Part shown: positions 48,881 to 57,887 of the stretch, piece by piece | Layout: each line of letters opens with the position of its first letter | Position numbering within the stretch: position 1 is the first letter of the stretch | Position numbers and translations under genes: made by a program | The notes under the pieces: generated by a model | What the model saw: the letters and a program-made list of their open reading frames with translations, nothing else | Told to the model about the DNA's origin: nothing | Database searches by the model: none | Assembly (NCBI RefSeq): GCF_000175615.1 | Contig: NZ_ACVO01000024.1 | Span: forward strand, 58,149-122,148 | Direction: 5' to 3' | Length of the DNA stretch: 64,000 nt | Source of the DNA: Rothia mucilaginosa ATCC 25296 | GTDB taxonomy: Bacteria > Actinomycetota > Actinomycetes > Actinomycetales > Micrococcaceae

Positions 48881-49516
48881 ATGTCCCAGCCTTCTTCCCC
48901 CGCTTCTACTGCTCTGCGCCGTTACGCCCTCACCGGCGGTATCGGCAGCGGCAAGAGCACCATCGCCTCCCTCTTCGTTGAGCGGGGCGCATTCCTGGTG
49001 GATGCGGACGCTATCTCCCGCTCCCTCATGGAGCCCGGCGAGGCGGTGCTCGCCCGCACGGTCGCGGAGTTCGGTGAGCATCTGCTCGATGAGGACGGTC
49101 GCCTCAACCGCCCCGCCCTGGCGCGTATCGTGTTCAATGATGAGCAGGCACGCCTGCGTCTGAACGCGATTGTGCATCCCGCTATTCGTGAGCGTGCCGC
49201 GCAGCTGGTGGAGCAGGCGCAGTCCGAACCCGGTTTTAGCGGCGTGGTGCTGGAGGATATTCCTCTGCTCGTGGAGACCGGCGACCCGTCCGCCTTTGAG
49301 GGCGTGGTCGTGGTGCGCACTCCCCTGGCGACTCGTCTGCAGCGCCTCGTATCTTCGCGTGGCATGAGTGAGGAGGATGCGCGCGCCCGCATCGCCGCGC
49401 AGGCTACCGACGAGCAGCGTGAGGCGGTCGCAACCTGGATCATTGATAACGGCGGTTCTTTGGAGGAGACCGCCGAGCAGGTGCGCGCCGTCTGGGAGCA
49501 GATAACCGCAGCCTAA
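48881..49516 (+). CDS. coaE: dephospho-CoA kinase
   Basis: It catalyses the last step of coenzyme A synthesis. The 211-residue product has the P-loop LTGGIGSGKST near the N-terminus, DADAISRSLMEPG and the lid region RLQRLVSSRGMSEEDARARI. I start it at ATG 48881 because AGGAG lies 8 nt upstream. The longer frame adds 27 unrelated residues. It converges with rpsA, and the coaE-rpsA neighbourhood is conserved in actinobacteria. Confidence 0.95.
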   Translation: MSQPSSPASTALRRYALTGGIGSGKSTIASLFVERGAFLVDADAISRSLMEPGEAVLARTVAEFGEHLLDEDGRLNRPALARIVFNDEQARLRLNAIVHPAIRERAAQLVEQAQSEPGFSGVVLEDIPLLVETGDPSAFEGVVVVRTPLATRLQRLVSSRGMSEEDARARIAAQATDEQREAVATWIIDNGGSLEETAEQVRAVWEQITAA

Positions 49517-49648
49517 GATCCTTCCCAACAACACAAAGCACAGCAATATAGAGTACAGCAACACCGGGCACGTACCCCGGATCCCAACGAGCTCGCCCCA
49601 ACCCCGACTCACTCTGGCCTGACTCACCCCGGCCCCCAATAACGCAAA

Positions 49649-49687
49649 GAACCCCCTCACCTCCCAAACGGGAGATGAGGGGGTTCC
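49649..49687. terminator. bidirectional terminator between coaE and rpsA
   Basis: GAACCCCCTCA (49649-49659) pairs with TGAGGGGGTTC (49676-49686), with an inner CTCCC/GGGAG stem and AAAC loop. It lies between two converging genes. Confidence 0.88.
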
Positions 49688-49759
49688 CTGCTCTAGGCAC
49701 CCCACGCGGGGGTTACCTATCGGCTATTACGCCTGATGAGTGCTCATCTGAGCGGCAGA

Positions 49760-51214
49760 TTAGTTGCCGGTCAGCTTCTTGCGGAGCTCAGCCAGTGCCT
49801 CATCCGATGCGAGGGTACCTGCGGAAGCGGGCTCCTCGGAGGAGTAAGAGGTCGGTGCGGGCTCAGCTGCTGCGGGAGCTGCTGCTGCAGCCTCTGCGTC
49901 AGCCTCGAGAGCCTTAGCAACCTGAACCTTGTGAGCCTCGAAGCGAGCCTGTGCCTCTGCGTACTGTGCTTCCCAAGCCTCGCGCTGTGCGTCGAAGCCT
50001 TCCAGCCACTCGTTAGCCTCGGGGTCGAAGCCCTCGGGGTACTTGTAGTTGCCAGCCTCGTCGTACTCTGCAGCCATGCCGTACAGAGCGGGGTCAAACT
50101 CGGTAGCGTTGGGGTCAACGCCCTCGTTTGCCTGCTTGAGGGACAGGGAGATGCGGCGGCGGTCCATGTCGATGTCGATGATCTTAACGAAGACCTCTTC
50201 ACCAACGGAGACGACCTGCTCAGCCAGGTCAACGTGGCGGGTTGCCAGCTCGGAGATGTGGACGAGGCCCTCGATGCCGTCCTCAACGCGCACGAATGCA
50301 CCGAAGGGAACGAGCTTGGTGACCTTGCCGGGAACAATCTGACCCAGAGCGTGGGTGCGAGCAAATGCCTGCCACGGATCTTCCTGGGTTGCCTTGAGGG
50401 ACAGGGACACGCGCTCGCGGTCCAGGTCCACCTCGAGAACCTCGACGGTAACGGGCTGGCCAACCTCGACAACCTCGGACGGGTGGTCGATGTGCTTCCA
50501 GGACAGCTCGGAAACGTGAACCAGACCGTCCACGCCACCCAGGTCCACGAATGCACCGAAGTTGACGATGGAGGAGACAACGCCCTCGCGGACCTGACCC
50601 TTCTCCAGCTCGTTGAGGAAGGAGGAGCGGACTGCGGACTGGGTCTCTTCCAGGTATGCACGGCGAGACAGAACAACGTTGTTGCGGTTCTTGTCCAGCT
50701 CGATGATCTTAGCTTCGAGCTGCTGGCCGATGTAGGGAGCGAGGTCGCGGACGCGGCGCATCTCAACGAGGGACGCGGGCAGGAAGCCACGCAGACCGAT
50801 GTCGAGGATGAGGCCACCCTTGACAACCTCGATAACGGCACCGGTAACGACGCCGTCGTTTTCCTTGACCTTCTCGATGTCGCCCCATGCACGCTCGTAC
50901 TGTGCGCGCTTCTTGGAGAGGATCAGGCGACCTTCCTTGTCCTCCTTGGTGAGGACGAGTGCCTCAACCTCGGAGCCGAGCTCGACAACCTCAGAGGGGT
51001 CGATGTCGTGCTTGATGGACAGCTCGCGGGAGGGGATGACGCCTTCGGTCTTGTAACCGATGTCGAGCAGAACCTCATCGTGGTCGATCTTAACGACCTG
51101 GCCGGAGACGAGATCGCCGTCGTTGAAGACCTTAATGGTCTTCTCGACTGCCTCGAGGAATGCCTGCTCGTCGCCGATGTCGTTGATTGCGACCTGAGGG
51201 ATGTTGGTGCTCAT
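49760..51214 (-). CDS. rpsA: 30S ribosomal protein S1
   Basis: S1 helps the 30S subunit capture and unfold mRNA. The 484-residue product has four S1 domains starting near residues 35, 120, 205 and 290. The third and fourth carry the strongest RNA-binding patterns (VNFGAFVDLGGVDGLVHVSELSW; VPFGAFVRVEDGIEGLVHISEL). An acidic, alanine-rich C-terminal tail follows. Four domains are usual for actinobacteria. The leader is long (see 51215-51597). Confidence 0.97.
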   Translation of the reverse strand: MSTNIPQVAINDIGDEQAFLEAVEKTIKVFNDGDLVSGQVVKIDHDEVLLDIGYKTEGVIPSRELSIKHDIDPSEVVELGSEVEALVLTKEDKEGRLILSKKRAQYERAWGDIEKVKENDGVVTGAVIEVVKGGLILDIGLRGFLPASLVEMRRVRDLAPYIGQQLEAKIIELDKNRNNVVLSRRAYLEETQSAVRSSFLNELEKGQVREGVVSSIVNFGAFVDLGGVDGLVHVSELSWKHIDHPSEVVEVGQPVTVEVLEVDLDRERVSLSLKATQEDPWQAFARTHALGQIVPGKVTKLVPFGAFVRVEDGIEGLVHISELATRHVDLAEQVVSVGEEVFVKIIDIDMDRRRISLSLKQANEGVDPNATEFDPALYGMAAEYDEAGNYKYPEGFDPEANEWLEGFDAQREAWEAQYAEAQARFEAHKVQVAKALEADAEAAAAAPAAAEPAPTSYSSEEPASAGTLASDEALAELRKKLTGN

Positions 51215-51597
51215 GTAGTGAGGGCTCCAATTGGATTTCTAATAGGTCGACGCTGCCGGTTCGCCGCTCAACACCTCCGGGTGGAGGCGTTAATCGGCTC
51301 ACTGTTTCACCCCGGCGCGCACGGTATAGGACCGCTAACGCCTTTGAACGGGGTGAGGAAACGTCGAGCTGACGGATACTTACAATGTGTACCGCCCACC
51401 GGAAGCAGATGCTTTAAGTAGGGTGTGCGGGCGGTCAATGCTTGCTTTCTCAGGGAGAAAAGAGCACAGAAAACCCGTACGTTGGTACACGCGATTAATA
51501 GTGTACGGGAATCCCGGGCGTGTCGTCAATGGTTACGCGCCGGAATTCCCGTACTTATTTGCGGTTTTGGAGTTGTGGTTTGCGGAGGGTGCGGCGT
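51215..51597. other. rpsA leader and promoter region
   Basis: An inverted repeat CACCCCG (51308-51314)/CGGGGTG (51349-51355) with extended partial pairing and a small CACCTCC/GGAGG stem sit within 150 nt of the rpsA start. This could be an autoregulatory leader, but no known class was recognised. No gene was found. Confidence 0.45.
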
Positions 51598-51866
51598 TCG
51601 TCCTCGTTCCTACAGGGGCACCCGCCCTCGCTTCGCTTCGGGCACCCTGATGTCACTACGGACGACACCGCCCCTCCACACGACGCGCCAAACCTAGCCG
51701 GAGCGGGGTAGCTATACCCTCCGGAAGCGACATCAGGGTACCCTCTCGGGTGCTCTCCGTAGCGAAGCAAGGAGAGAGCGGAGCGCCCGAGAGGGTGGGT
51801 TCCCCTGCAGGAGCGGAGGAAGGGTATAGCGTACCCACCCACCCCTGCCTGTAGGAACGAGGACGA
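51598..51866. repeat. 269-bp palindromic element with 19-bp terminal inverted repeats
   Basis: Bases 51598-51616 (TCGTCCTCGTTCCTACAGG) are the exact reverse complement of 51848-51866. Inside lie nested inverted repeats: ACCCTGATGTC (51644-51654)/GACATCAGGGT (51729-51739), GCTATACCCT (51711-51720)/AGGGTATAGC (51821-51830) and ACCCTCTCGGG (51740-51750)/CCCGAGAGGGT (51786-51796). No coding capacity and no clear target duplication were seen. The structure suggests a MITE-like or repetitive extragenic element; that classification is an inference. Confidence 0.75.
51620..51650. repeat. dispersed repeat, copy 2
   Basis: This part of the palindromic element repeats the sequence at 13870-13899 (ACCCGCCCTCGC and TCGGGCACCCTGA), with one extra base in the spacer. 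Confidence 0.6.
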
Positions 51867-51932
51867 TAACCGTCTTTCTAAGCGGAGCAAAGCTGAGCAC
51901 CGCTTTTCCAAGCGGAAACTGAGGAGTTGAGC

Positions 51933-54900
51933 CTAGTGGCCCGCCTCCTGCCAGGACTTGCCCCAGCCGACCTGCACATCCAGAGGAACACGCAGGGAGG
52001 CGGCACCGCTCATCTCCTCGACCAGCACGCGTTCGGCGGCTTCACGCTCACCGGTGGCGACTTCGAGGATGATTTCGTCGTGCACCTGCAGCAGCATGCG
52101 GGTCTTCAGGCCCTCTTCGCGCAGGCGGCGGTGAATGTTAATCATGGCGATCTTGATGATGTCCGCGGCGGTGCCCTGAATCGGGGCGTTGAGGGCGGCG
52201 CGTTCGGCGGCTTCACGGCGTACACGGTTGGGCGAGTCCAGGTCGGGCAACACGCGGCGGCGACCGAAAATGGTTTCGGTGTAGCCGTCCTGGTGTGCCT
52301 GCTTGAGCACGCCGCGCAGGAATCGTCCCACGCGTCCGAATCGCTTGAAGTAGTTGGTGCGCAGTTCGCCTGCTTCGTCGGAGCTGATGTTCAGCTGCTT
52401 GGCGAGGCCGAATCGGGACAGGCCGTATGCCAGGCCGTAGGACATTGCCTTGACCTTGGAGCGCTGCTCGGGGGTGACTTCTTCGGGTGCTACGCCGAAG
52501 ACTTCGGAGCCGACATAACGGTGCAGGTCCTCCCCCGCTTCGTAGGCTGCGATGAGCTTCTCATCGGCGGCGAGGTGCACCATGATGCGCATTTCGATCT
52601 GCGAGTAGTCGGCGGTGAGCAGACCCTCGTACTCTACACCGTCGACGGGTGCGGGTGCGACGATGAAGGCGCCACGGATGCGGCGGCCTTCTTCGGTGCG
52701 GATCGGGATGTTCTGCAGGTTCGGCGCGGTTGAGGAGAGGCGACCGGTGGAGGCGGCACCCTGCTGGAAGGTGGTGTGCACGCGTCCGTCGTCGGCGGCT
52801 GCTTTCTGCAGGCCTTCAACGGTCTGTACGAGTTTGATGTTGTCGCGGTAGGCGGCGAGCGCACCGAGGAATGCGGCACCGTCGGACTCCGGGGAGATTT
52901 TGGCGAGCAGTTCGGTGACGGATTCGGCGTCGGTGGAGTAGCCGGACTTGATTTTGCGGGTGTGCGGCAGGGCGAGCTTGTCGAAGAGCACGGTCTGCAG
53001 CTGTTTGACGGAGGCGAGGTTGAGGGGTTCTTCGCCGTCGTCGGTTTGGACGGTGTCGCCGATGATGGTGCGTGCGGCGTCCTGCGCCTGGTTAGCGCGT
53101 GCGGAGAAGGTGTCGTGCAGTTCGGTCAGGAGCGCGTCGGAGACGGCGATGCCTGCCTGCTCCATGTCTGCGAGGACGTAGAGTAGCGGCAGTTCGATTT
53201 CTTCGTAGACCTTCAGCTGGCCGTGCTCTTCCATTTCGTAGTGCAGCAGACGTGCGAGTTCGTGAATGATGCGGCTGATTTGCGTGAAGTAGCGCAGGTT
53301 GTCGACGGGTTCGGCTTCGCCGGGCAGACTGAAGAGGGAGGGTTCTGCCTCGTCTTCTTCGGGTTGGAAGACGAGCTGCGCGTAGGGGTCCTTGGGGATC
53401 CAGAGGTAGCGTTCGGCGAGGTCTTCCATGCGTTCGGAGAAGAGCTTGCGGGTTGCGGTGGGGATGAAGCCGCACATGTAGGAGGACAGGGCGGGGTCTT
53501 CGACGGCTCCGGCGAGTTCGTAGCCGTAGGCGCGCAGGAGTTTGCGCTGAACCTTGAGGTCCATGACGATTTTGCGGGCGGCTTCGTCGGAGAGCCAGGC
53601 GGCGAGGGCGGCGTCGAGTTCCGGGTCGATGCTGCGGGTGTCGATCCAGAGGCTGGTGTTCTTGCTGGTGAGGAGCACGCCGAGCAGTTCAGGGTTTTCT
53701 TCGGCGGCGCGGATTTTGGTTTTGGTGACCTTGACGGCGGGTGCGTCGCCGATGGCGGGGCGTGCTACGGGCAGGTTGGTGACCGGGTAGAGGGTCACGG
53801 CGCCTTCGAGGCGTTCGGGTACGGCGATGGGCGCGCCCTGTTCGTCGTTGCCGTAGTTTTCTTCGGCTGCGGCGGCGCAGAAGGCGCGGAATGCTGCTGC
53901 GTCTGCGTTTTTGGTGGGTGCGCTGGTGGCAATGGGTGCGTAGACGGGGCCGGTGGGTGCCTTCTTGGTGGCGCCCTCCTCCCCTGCTTCTGCGGTGGAG
54001 CTTGCAGGACCTGCGGTTCCGGCGGCGCGTACGATGGGGCCGAGGGTGTCGGCGGCGCGCTTGCGGATGGTGCGGAACTCTACTTCGTCGAAGAAGGTGT
54101 TGAGTGCATCCAGGTCGGGGGTGAATGCGGTGTCTTCGAGGGTGACGTTCAGGTCGAGGTCGTTGACGAGCTGGTTGAGGCGGCGGTTGCGTACTACGTT
54201 GTCGATGTTTTCGCGTAGTGCTTCGCCCTTCTTGCCGCCGATTTTGTCGCTGTTTTCGATGACGGCGTCGAGGGAGCCGTATTCGCCGAGCCATTTGGCG
54301 GCGAAGCCGGGGCCTACGCCGGGTACGCCGGGCAGGTTGTCCGCCTGCTCGCCGGTGAGGGCGGCGAGGTCGGGGTACATGTGCGGGGGTACTTTGGTTT
54401 TCTTTTCGACGGCGGCGGGGTCCATGCGCTGAATACCCTTGGAGGGGCCAGTGGTGACCGGGTAGAGCAGGGTGACGTCGTCGGTGACGAGCTGGAAGAT
54501 GTCGCGGTCGCCGGAGAGGATGAGGACCTTGTAGCCGGCTTCGGTGCCGCGGCGGGTGAGGGTTGCGACGATGTCGTCGGCTTCGTAGTTTTCGTAGGTG
54601 AGCGCGGGGATGTTGAGCGCGCCGAGCATCTTTTTGATGAGGTCGATCTGGCCGTTGAAGGCTTCGGGGATGGCGTTGCGGCCGCCCTTGTATTCGCCGT
54701 ATTCGGCGGTGCGGAAGGTGCCGCCGGGCAGGTCGAAGGCTACGGCGATGTGGCTGGGCTGGTTGTCTTTGATGATGCTCAGCAGGGTGGAGAGGAAGGC
54801 GTGGACGGCTTCGGTGTGCTGGCCGTCGCTGCGCACGAAGATGTGCTGTCCGGTCTTTTCGGCCATGGTGTAGATGCCGAAGAAGGAGCGTAGGGCGAGG

Positions 54901-54944
54901 GAGTGTCCGTCAATGAGCAGAAGGGTTTTGTTCTCTGTAGTCAC
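51933..54944 (-). CDS. polA: DNA polymerase I, proofreading domain degenerate
   Basis: A 1003-residue polymerase for repair and RNA-primer removal. The 5'-nuclease domain (1-290; LLLIDGHSLALRSFF, NYEADDIVATL, GDRDIFQLV) and the polymerase (about 600-1000; TADYSQIEMRIMVHLA, RSKVKAMSYGLAYG, QVHDEIILEV) are intact. The middle 3'-5' exonuclease-like region lacks the DxE and other metal-binding acids (IVMDLKVQRKLL replaces the usual aspartate pattern), so proofreading is probably absent. It is about 100 residues longer than usual through an Ala/Thr-rich linker after 290. The start is GTG, with a possible TACACT -10 only 7 nt upstream. Confidence 0.96.
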   Translation of the reverse strand: MTTENKTLLLIDGHSLALRSFFGIYTMAEKTGQHIFVRSDGQHTEAVHAFLSTLLSIIKDNQPSHIAVAFDLPGGTFRTAEYGEYKGGRNAIPEAFNGQIDLIKKMLGALNIPALTYENYEADDIVATLTRRGTEAGYKVLILSGDRDIFQLVTDDVTLLYPVTTGPSKGIQRMDPAAVEKKTKVPPHMYPDLAALTGEQADNLPGVPGVGPGFAAKWLGEYGSLDAVIENSDKIGGKKGEALRENIDNVVRNRRLNQLVNDLDLNVTLEDTAFTPDLDALNTFFDEVEFRTIRKRAADTLGPIVRAAGTAGPASSTAEAGEEGATKKAPTGPVYAPIATSAPTKNADAAAFRAFCAAAAEENYGNDEQGAPIAVPERLEGAVTLYPVTNLPVARPAIGDAPAVKVTKTKIRAAEENPELLGVLLTSKNTSLWIDTRSIDPELDAALAAWLSDEAARKIVMDLKVQRKLLRAYGYELAGAVEDPALSSYMCGFIPTATRKLFSERMEDLAERYLWIPKDPYAQLVFQPEEDEAEPSLFSLPGEAEPVDNLRYFTQISRIIHELARLLHYEMEEHGQLKVYEEIELPLLYVLADMEQAGIAVSDALLTELHDTFSARANQAQDAARTIIGDTVQTDDGEEPLNLASVKQLQTVLFDKLALPHTRKIKSGYSTDAESVTELLAKISPESDGAAFLGALAAYRDNIKLVQTVEGLQKAAADDGRVHTTFQQGAASTGRLSSTAPNLQNIPIRTEEGRRIRGAFIVAPAPVDGVEYEGLLTADYSQIEMRIMVHLAADEKLIAAYEAGEDLHRYVGSEVFGVAPEEVTPEQRSKVKAMSYGLAYGLSRFGLAKQLNISSDEAGELRTNYFKRFGRVGRFLRGVLKQAHQDGYTETIFGRRRVLPDLDSPNRVRREAAERAALNAPIQGTAADIIKIAMINIHRRLREEGLKTRMLLQVHDEIILEVATGEREAAERVLVEEMSGAASLRVPLDVQVGWGKSWQEAGH

Positions 54945-55385
54945 TCCTCTAGTGTATCGAGTCTGAGTTTGCTCGGTGGTTGGCTTCGTGGCTGCTGGGT
55001 TCGGGGGGCTAGTTTCGGTGGCTGCGGGTTAGCCCTGTGGGGAGGCGCCCGCGCTGTGTTAGGTGTCGGCGCCGTGTTAGGTGTCGGCGCTGTGCCATAT
55101 AGCGGAATAACGGGGTGTGTGGAAAGAGTTTTACCTCATATGTAGGTGCCGGTGAGGTGCGTTTAGTGAGTTTTCTCCCAAAAATTGTGCCCCAAGCCAC
55201 TATGTGAGGTGGATAATAATACGGTTTCCAGATAATATATAACCTTATTATCGCCTCCAGCGTAGGAACCCCCACCCCCGTGTATTCATAGGCAGAACTC
55301 TACCCAGAATTCACCGGCAGGATCCACCGGACCGTGAGGGCACCTCCCGCGCTTAACACACAACGAACCCTCATTTAGGAAACCT
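54945..55385. other. 441-bp divergent region between polA and the symporter gene
   Basis: An 18-bp tandem repeat (GCnGTGTTAGGTGTCGGC) occurs 2.3 times at 55053-55094. The part near the symporter (55,190-55,260) is AT-rich and probably contains its promoter. No gene was supported. Confidence 0.55.
55053..55094. repeat. 18-bp tandem repeat, 2.3 copies
   Basis: Two full units at 55053-55070 and 55071-55088 differ by a single base, followed by six bases of a third. It lies upstream of both polA and the symporter gene. Confidence 0.85.
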
Positions 55386-56663
55386 ATGAAGGCACTCAAA
55401 AAACTTCCCCTCCTCGCGTGGATTATCATCGCGATCGCATCGGGTGTGCTCATCGGCATGCTGACCCCCGGAATGATTAGCGGCATTAATGACGCAACCG
55501 GCGCAGCCATCCCCACCGACCTCATTGTGCAGCTCTTCGTCTCCTTCTCAACCGTATTCAGTGCCTTCCTGAGCTTCGCGATTCCGCTGATTATTATCGG
55601 TTTCATCGTGCCCGGCATTGGTTCCCTCGCGCAGGGTGCGGGCAAGATGCTCGGCATCACCGTGGGTCTGGCGTACATCTCCAGCATCCTTGCTGGCTTC
55701 CTGGCACTGACCTGCGCACTGCTGCTCTACCCCATCATCCTGAAGGGTCAGCAGCTCGCTTCCTTCGATAACCCCGAGAACGCACTGTCCAAGGGCTACA
55801 TCTCCTTCGAGCTGACCCCGATTATGGGCGTGCTGAGCGCACTGATTCTCTCCTTCATCCTGGGCCTGGGCATTACCGCACTGAAGACCCGTGCGATGCT
55901 GAACCTCTTCGAGGACTTCCAGGTCATCGTTGAGAAGATGCTCGGCTACGTGATTATCCCCCTGCTGCCGGTGCACATTGTGGGCGTGTTCGCGAACATG
56001 ACCCTTGCCGGTCAGGTGGCGAAGATCCTCTCCGTCTTCGGTCTTGTGTTCGTCATGGTGATTATTCTGCACTGGGTCACCCTGGCGCTGCAGTACTCGG
56101 TGGCTGGCGCGATTTCTCGCCGCAGCCCCATCCAGATGCTCAAGACCATGCTCCCGGCATACTTCACCGCAATCGGTACCCAGTCTTCGGCTGCGACCAT
56201 CCCGGTGACCGTGCGTTCTGCAAAGAAGGCTGGCATCTCCCCCCGCGTGGTGGACTTCGCGATTCCGCTGTGCGCAACCATTCACCTCTCCGGCTCCATG
56301 ATCACCATTACCTCCTGCTCGGTGGCTGTGCTGTTCATGACCGGCCAGCACCCCGACTTCGGTAGCCTGATCCCCATGATTCTGGTGCTCGGCGTGATGA
56401 TGGTTGCCGCTCCCGGCGTTCCCGGCGGTGGCGTGATGACCGCAATCGGTCTGCTGCAGTCCATGCTTGGTTTCGATGCCTCCATGATTGCCCTGATGAT
56501 TGCCCTGTACCTGGCTCAGGACTCCTTCGGCACCGCAACCAACGTGACCGGTGACGCGACCATCGCAACCCTGACCGAGCGCATCTCCAAGGCAATCGGA
56601 GCGAACCCCGATAAGGAAATCCGCGACGAGGACATCGAAAAGGCAGAAGCTATTTCCGCCTAA
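55386..56663 (+). CDS. dicarboxylate/amino acid:cation symporter (DAACS family)
   Basis: A 425-residue integral membrane transporter of the GltP/SstT type, which takes up acidic amino acids or dicarboxylates with Na+ or H+. Eight helices plus two re-entrant loops are expected. TAIGTQSSAATIPVTV is the serine-rich HP1 tip, VAAPGVPGGGVMTA is HP2, and NVTGDATIATL is the substrate/cation site of helix 8 in place of the more usual NMDG pattern further along. AGGAAACCT precedes the ATG. It stands alone, and the exact substrate is not determinable. Confidence 0.92.
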   Translation: MKALKKLPLLAWIIIAIASGVLIGMLTPGMISGINDATGAAIPTDLIVQLFVSFSTVFSAFLSFAIPLIIIGFIVPGIGSLAQGAGKMLGITVGLAYISSILAGFLALTCALLLYPIILKGQQLASFDNPENALSKGYISFELTPIMGVLSALILSFILGLGITALKTRAMLNLFEDFQVIVEKMLGYVIIPLLPVHIVGVFANMTLAGQVAKILSVFGLVFVMVIILHWVTLALQYSVAGAISRRSPIQMLKTMLPAYFTAIGTQSSAATIPVTVRSAKKAGISPRVVDFAIPLCATIHLSGSMITITSCSVAVLFMTGQHPDFGSLIPMILVLGVMMVAAPGVPGGGVMTAIGLLQSMLGFDASMIALMIALYLAQDSFGTATNVTGDATIATLTERISKAIGANPDKEIRDEDIEKAEAISA

Positions 56664-56690
56664 TCCTCATCCGCTCACATAGCGTTTTTC

Positions 56691-56722
56691 AGCCCCGCCT
56701 CCTGAGTTCAGGAGGCGGGGCT
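56691..56722. terminator. terminator after the symporter
   Basis: A 15-bp perfect stem (56691-56705/56708-56722) with a GT loop lies 28 nt past the symporter stop. The plus strand lacks a T-run after it, while the minus strand lacks a gene to end, so it acts mainly as a 3' stem. Confidence 0.75.
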
Positions 56723-56796
56723 GACCCGTACCCGGAAGCACTCCAGAAAAGCTATCCCACCCAAAACAACAAAAACCAAGGAGTACACTGGAAGTC

Positions 56797-57303
56797 ATGA
56801 CTGAAAACAACACACAGCACGCACCCGTCCGCGCGGCAGCACCCACCACCCTCACCGCAGAAGAAATCAAGGCGCAGCTGACCGAAAGCGGCATCCCCGA
56901 ACACCTGCACCCCTACTTCCCCCGAGGCCTGGGCGAGCTCATCCCCGCCATGGGCATTAAGTTCCAGGAACTCACCGCAGAACGCACCGTCGCAACCATG
57001 CCCGTCGCCGGCAACACCCAGCCCATCGGCCTGCTGCACGGCGGCGCCAACGTGGTCCTTGCCGAGACCCTCGGATCGCTCTCCGCAGGTGTGCATGGCG
57101 GCGAAAACCTCGTAGCAGTCGGCGTGGACATCAACGCAACCCACGTGCGCCCGGCAGTCTCCGGCGTGGTCACCGCAACCTGCACCGCCGTCAAGCTCGG
57201 ACGCACCCTGTGCATCCACACCATCGACATTGTGGATGAGCGCGGCCGCACCACCTGCACCGCACGCATCACCAACATGCTGATCCCCCGCCCCACCGCC
57301 TAA
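56797..57303 (+). CDS. hotdog-fold thioesterase (PaaI/MenI-like)
   Basis: A 168-residue hotdog-fold acyl-CoA thioesterase. The signature around GLLHGGANVVLAETLGSLSA, with its His-Gly-Gly and catalytic Glu, and ATHVRPAVSGVVTATC match the PaaI/EntH/MenI type, which hydrolyses aryl or quinone-precursor CoA esters. MenI (DHNA-CoA thioesterase, menaquinone pathway) is a possible role, but no men gene is adjacent. The first 35 residues are extra. GGAAGTC lies before the ATG. A small membrane protein gene follows 98 nt later. Confidence 0.88.
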   Translation: MTENNTQHAPVRAAAPTTLTAEEIKAQLTESGIPEHLHPYFPRGLGELIPAMGIKFQELTAERTVATMPVAGNTQPIGLLHGGANVVLAETLGSLSAGVHGGENLVAVGVDINATHVRPAVSGVVTATCTAVKLGRTLCIHTIDIVDERGRTTCTARITNMLIPRPTA

Positions 57304-57401
57304 CGTCCTACAACTTCAGCAAGTAGCCTAAAATCGTAGAAGCACGGGGTACACGGCACCCCGCCAACACCCCACCAGAAGGTACGACCAGAAGGAGCAC
57401 C

Positions 57402-57650
57402 ATGGCCCGCGAGCGCACCCCCTATTTCAAGCGTTACCCGAAGATTGTGCGCGCCAAGCGCATTGTCCTGCCCATCGCAATCGGCGTGATGCTAGTGTGC
57501 CTGGTGACCGCCATCAACAACCCCGGTAGCTTCTGGTGGCTGGGCGTGATGCTCGGTACCGGCGGAATGCTCTGGGCTGGCTCCCCCACGGACCGCCCCA
57601 TCAGCGGCCCGAACAATGACGAAGACGATTTGAACCGCTACCTGCGCTAA
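57402..57650 (+). CDS. small two-helix membrane protein of unknown function
   Basis: An 82-residue protein: a basic N-terminus (RERTPYFKRYPKIVRAKR), two hydrophobic helices (about 20-40 and 44-62) and an acidic tail (PNNDEDDLNRYLR). This pattern is common in actinobacterial DUF-type small membrane proteins. An AAGGAGCACC ribosome-binding site supports the start. It probably follows the thioesterase gene in the same transcript, and a terminator lies downstream. The function is unknown. Confidence 0.8.
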   Translation: MARERTPYFKRYPKIVRAKRIVLPIAIGVMLVCLVTAINNPGSFWWLGVMLGTGGMLWAGSPTDRPISGPNNDEDDLNRYLR

Positions 57651-57724
57651 GTTCCGTGTAGCGTTGGGTTCCCGCCCACGCTAAGCGCCGGTTTACAACG
57701 TACACCCGCGAACCGTTAAACACG

Positions 57725-57766
57725 AACGCCCCGTCCCTCAGCTTCATTGTGAGGGGTGGGGCGTTT
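57725..57766 (+). terminator. terminator after the small membrane protein
   Basis: AACGCCCC (57725-57732) pairs with GGGGCGTT (57758-57765), with an inner CCCTCA/TGAGGG stem, followed by TTGTGTG. It is 74 nt past the stop. Confidence 0.85.
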
Positions 57767-57887
57767 GTGTGTCATGAAAAGGTGATGGTCAGATTCTGAC
57801 CAGCTGAAGACGCATACGGGCAAATCCTAGTCTTCGCCGTAGCGTGCGTTCGTACCTGTACTGTCACGTACTTTGCACGTCTTGTGC

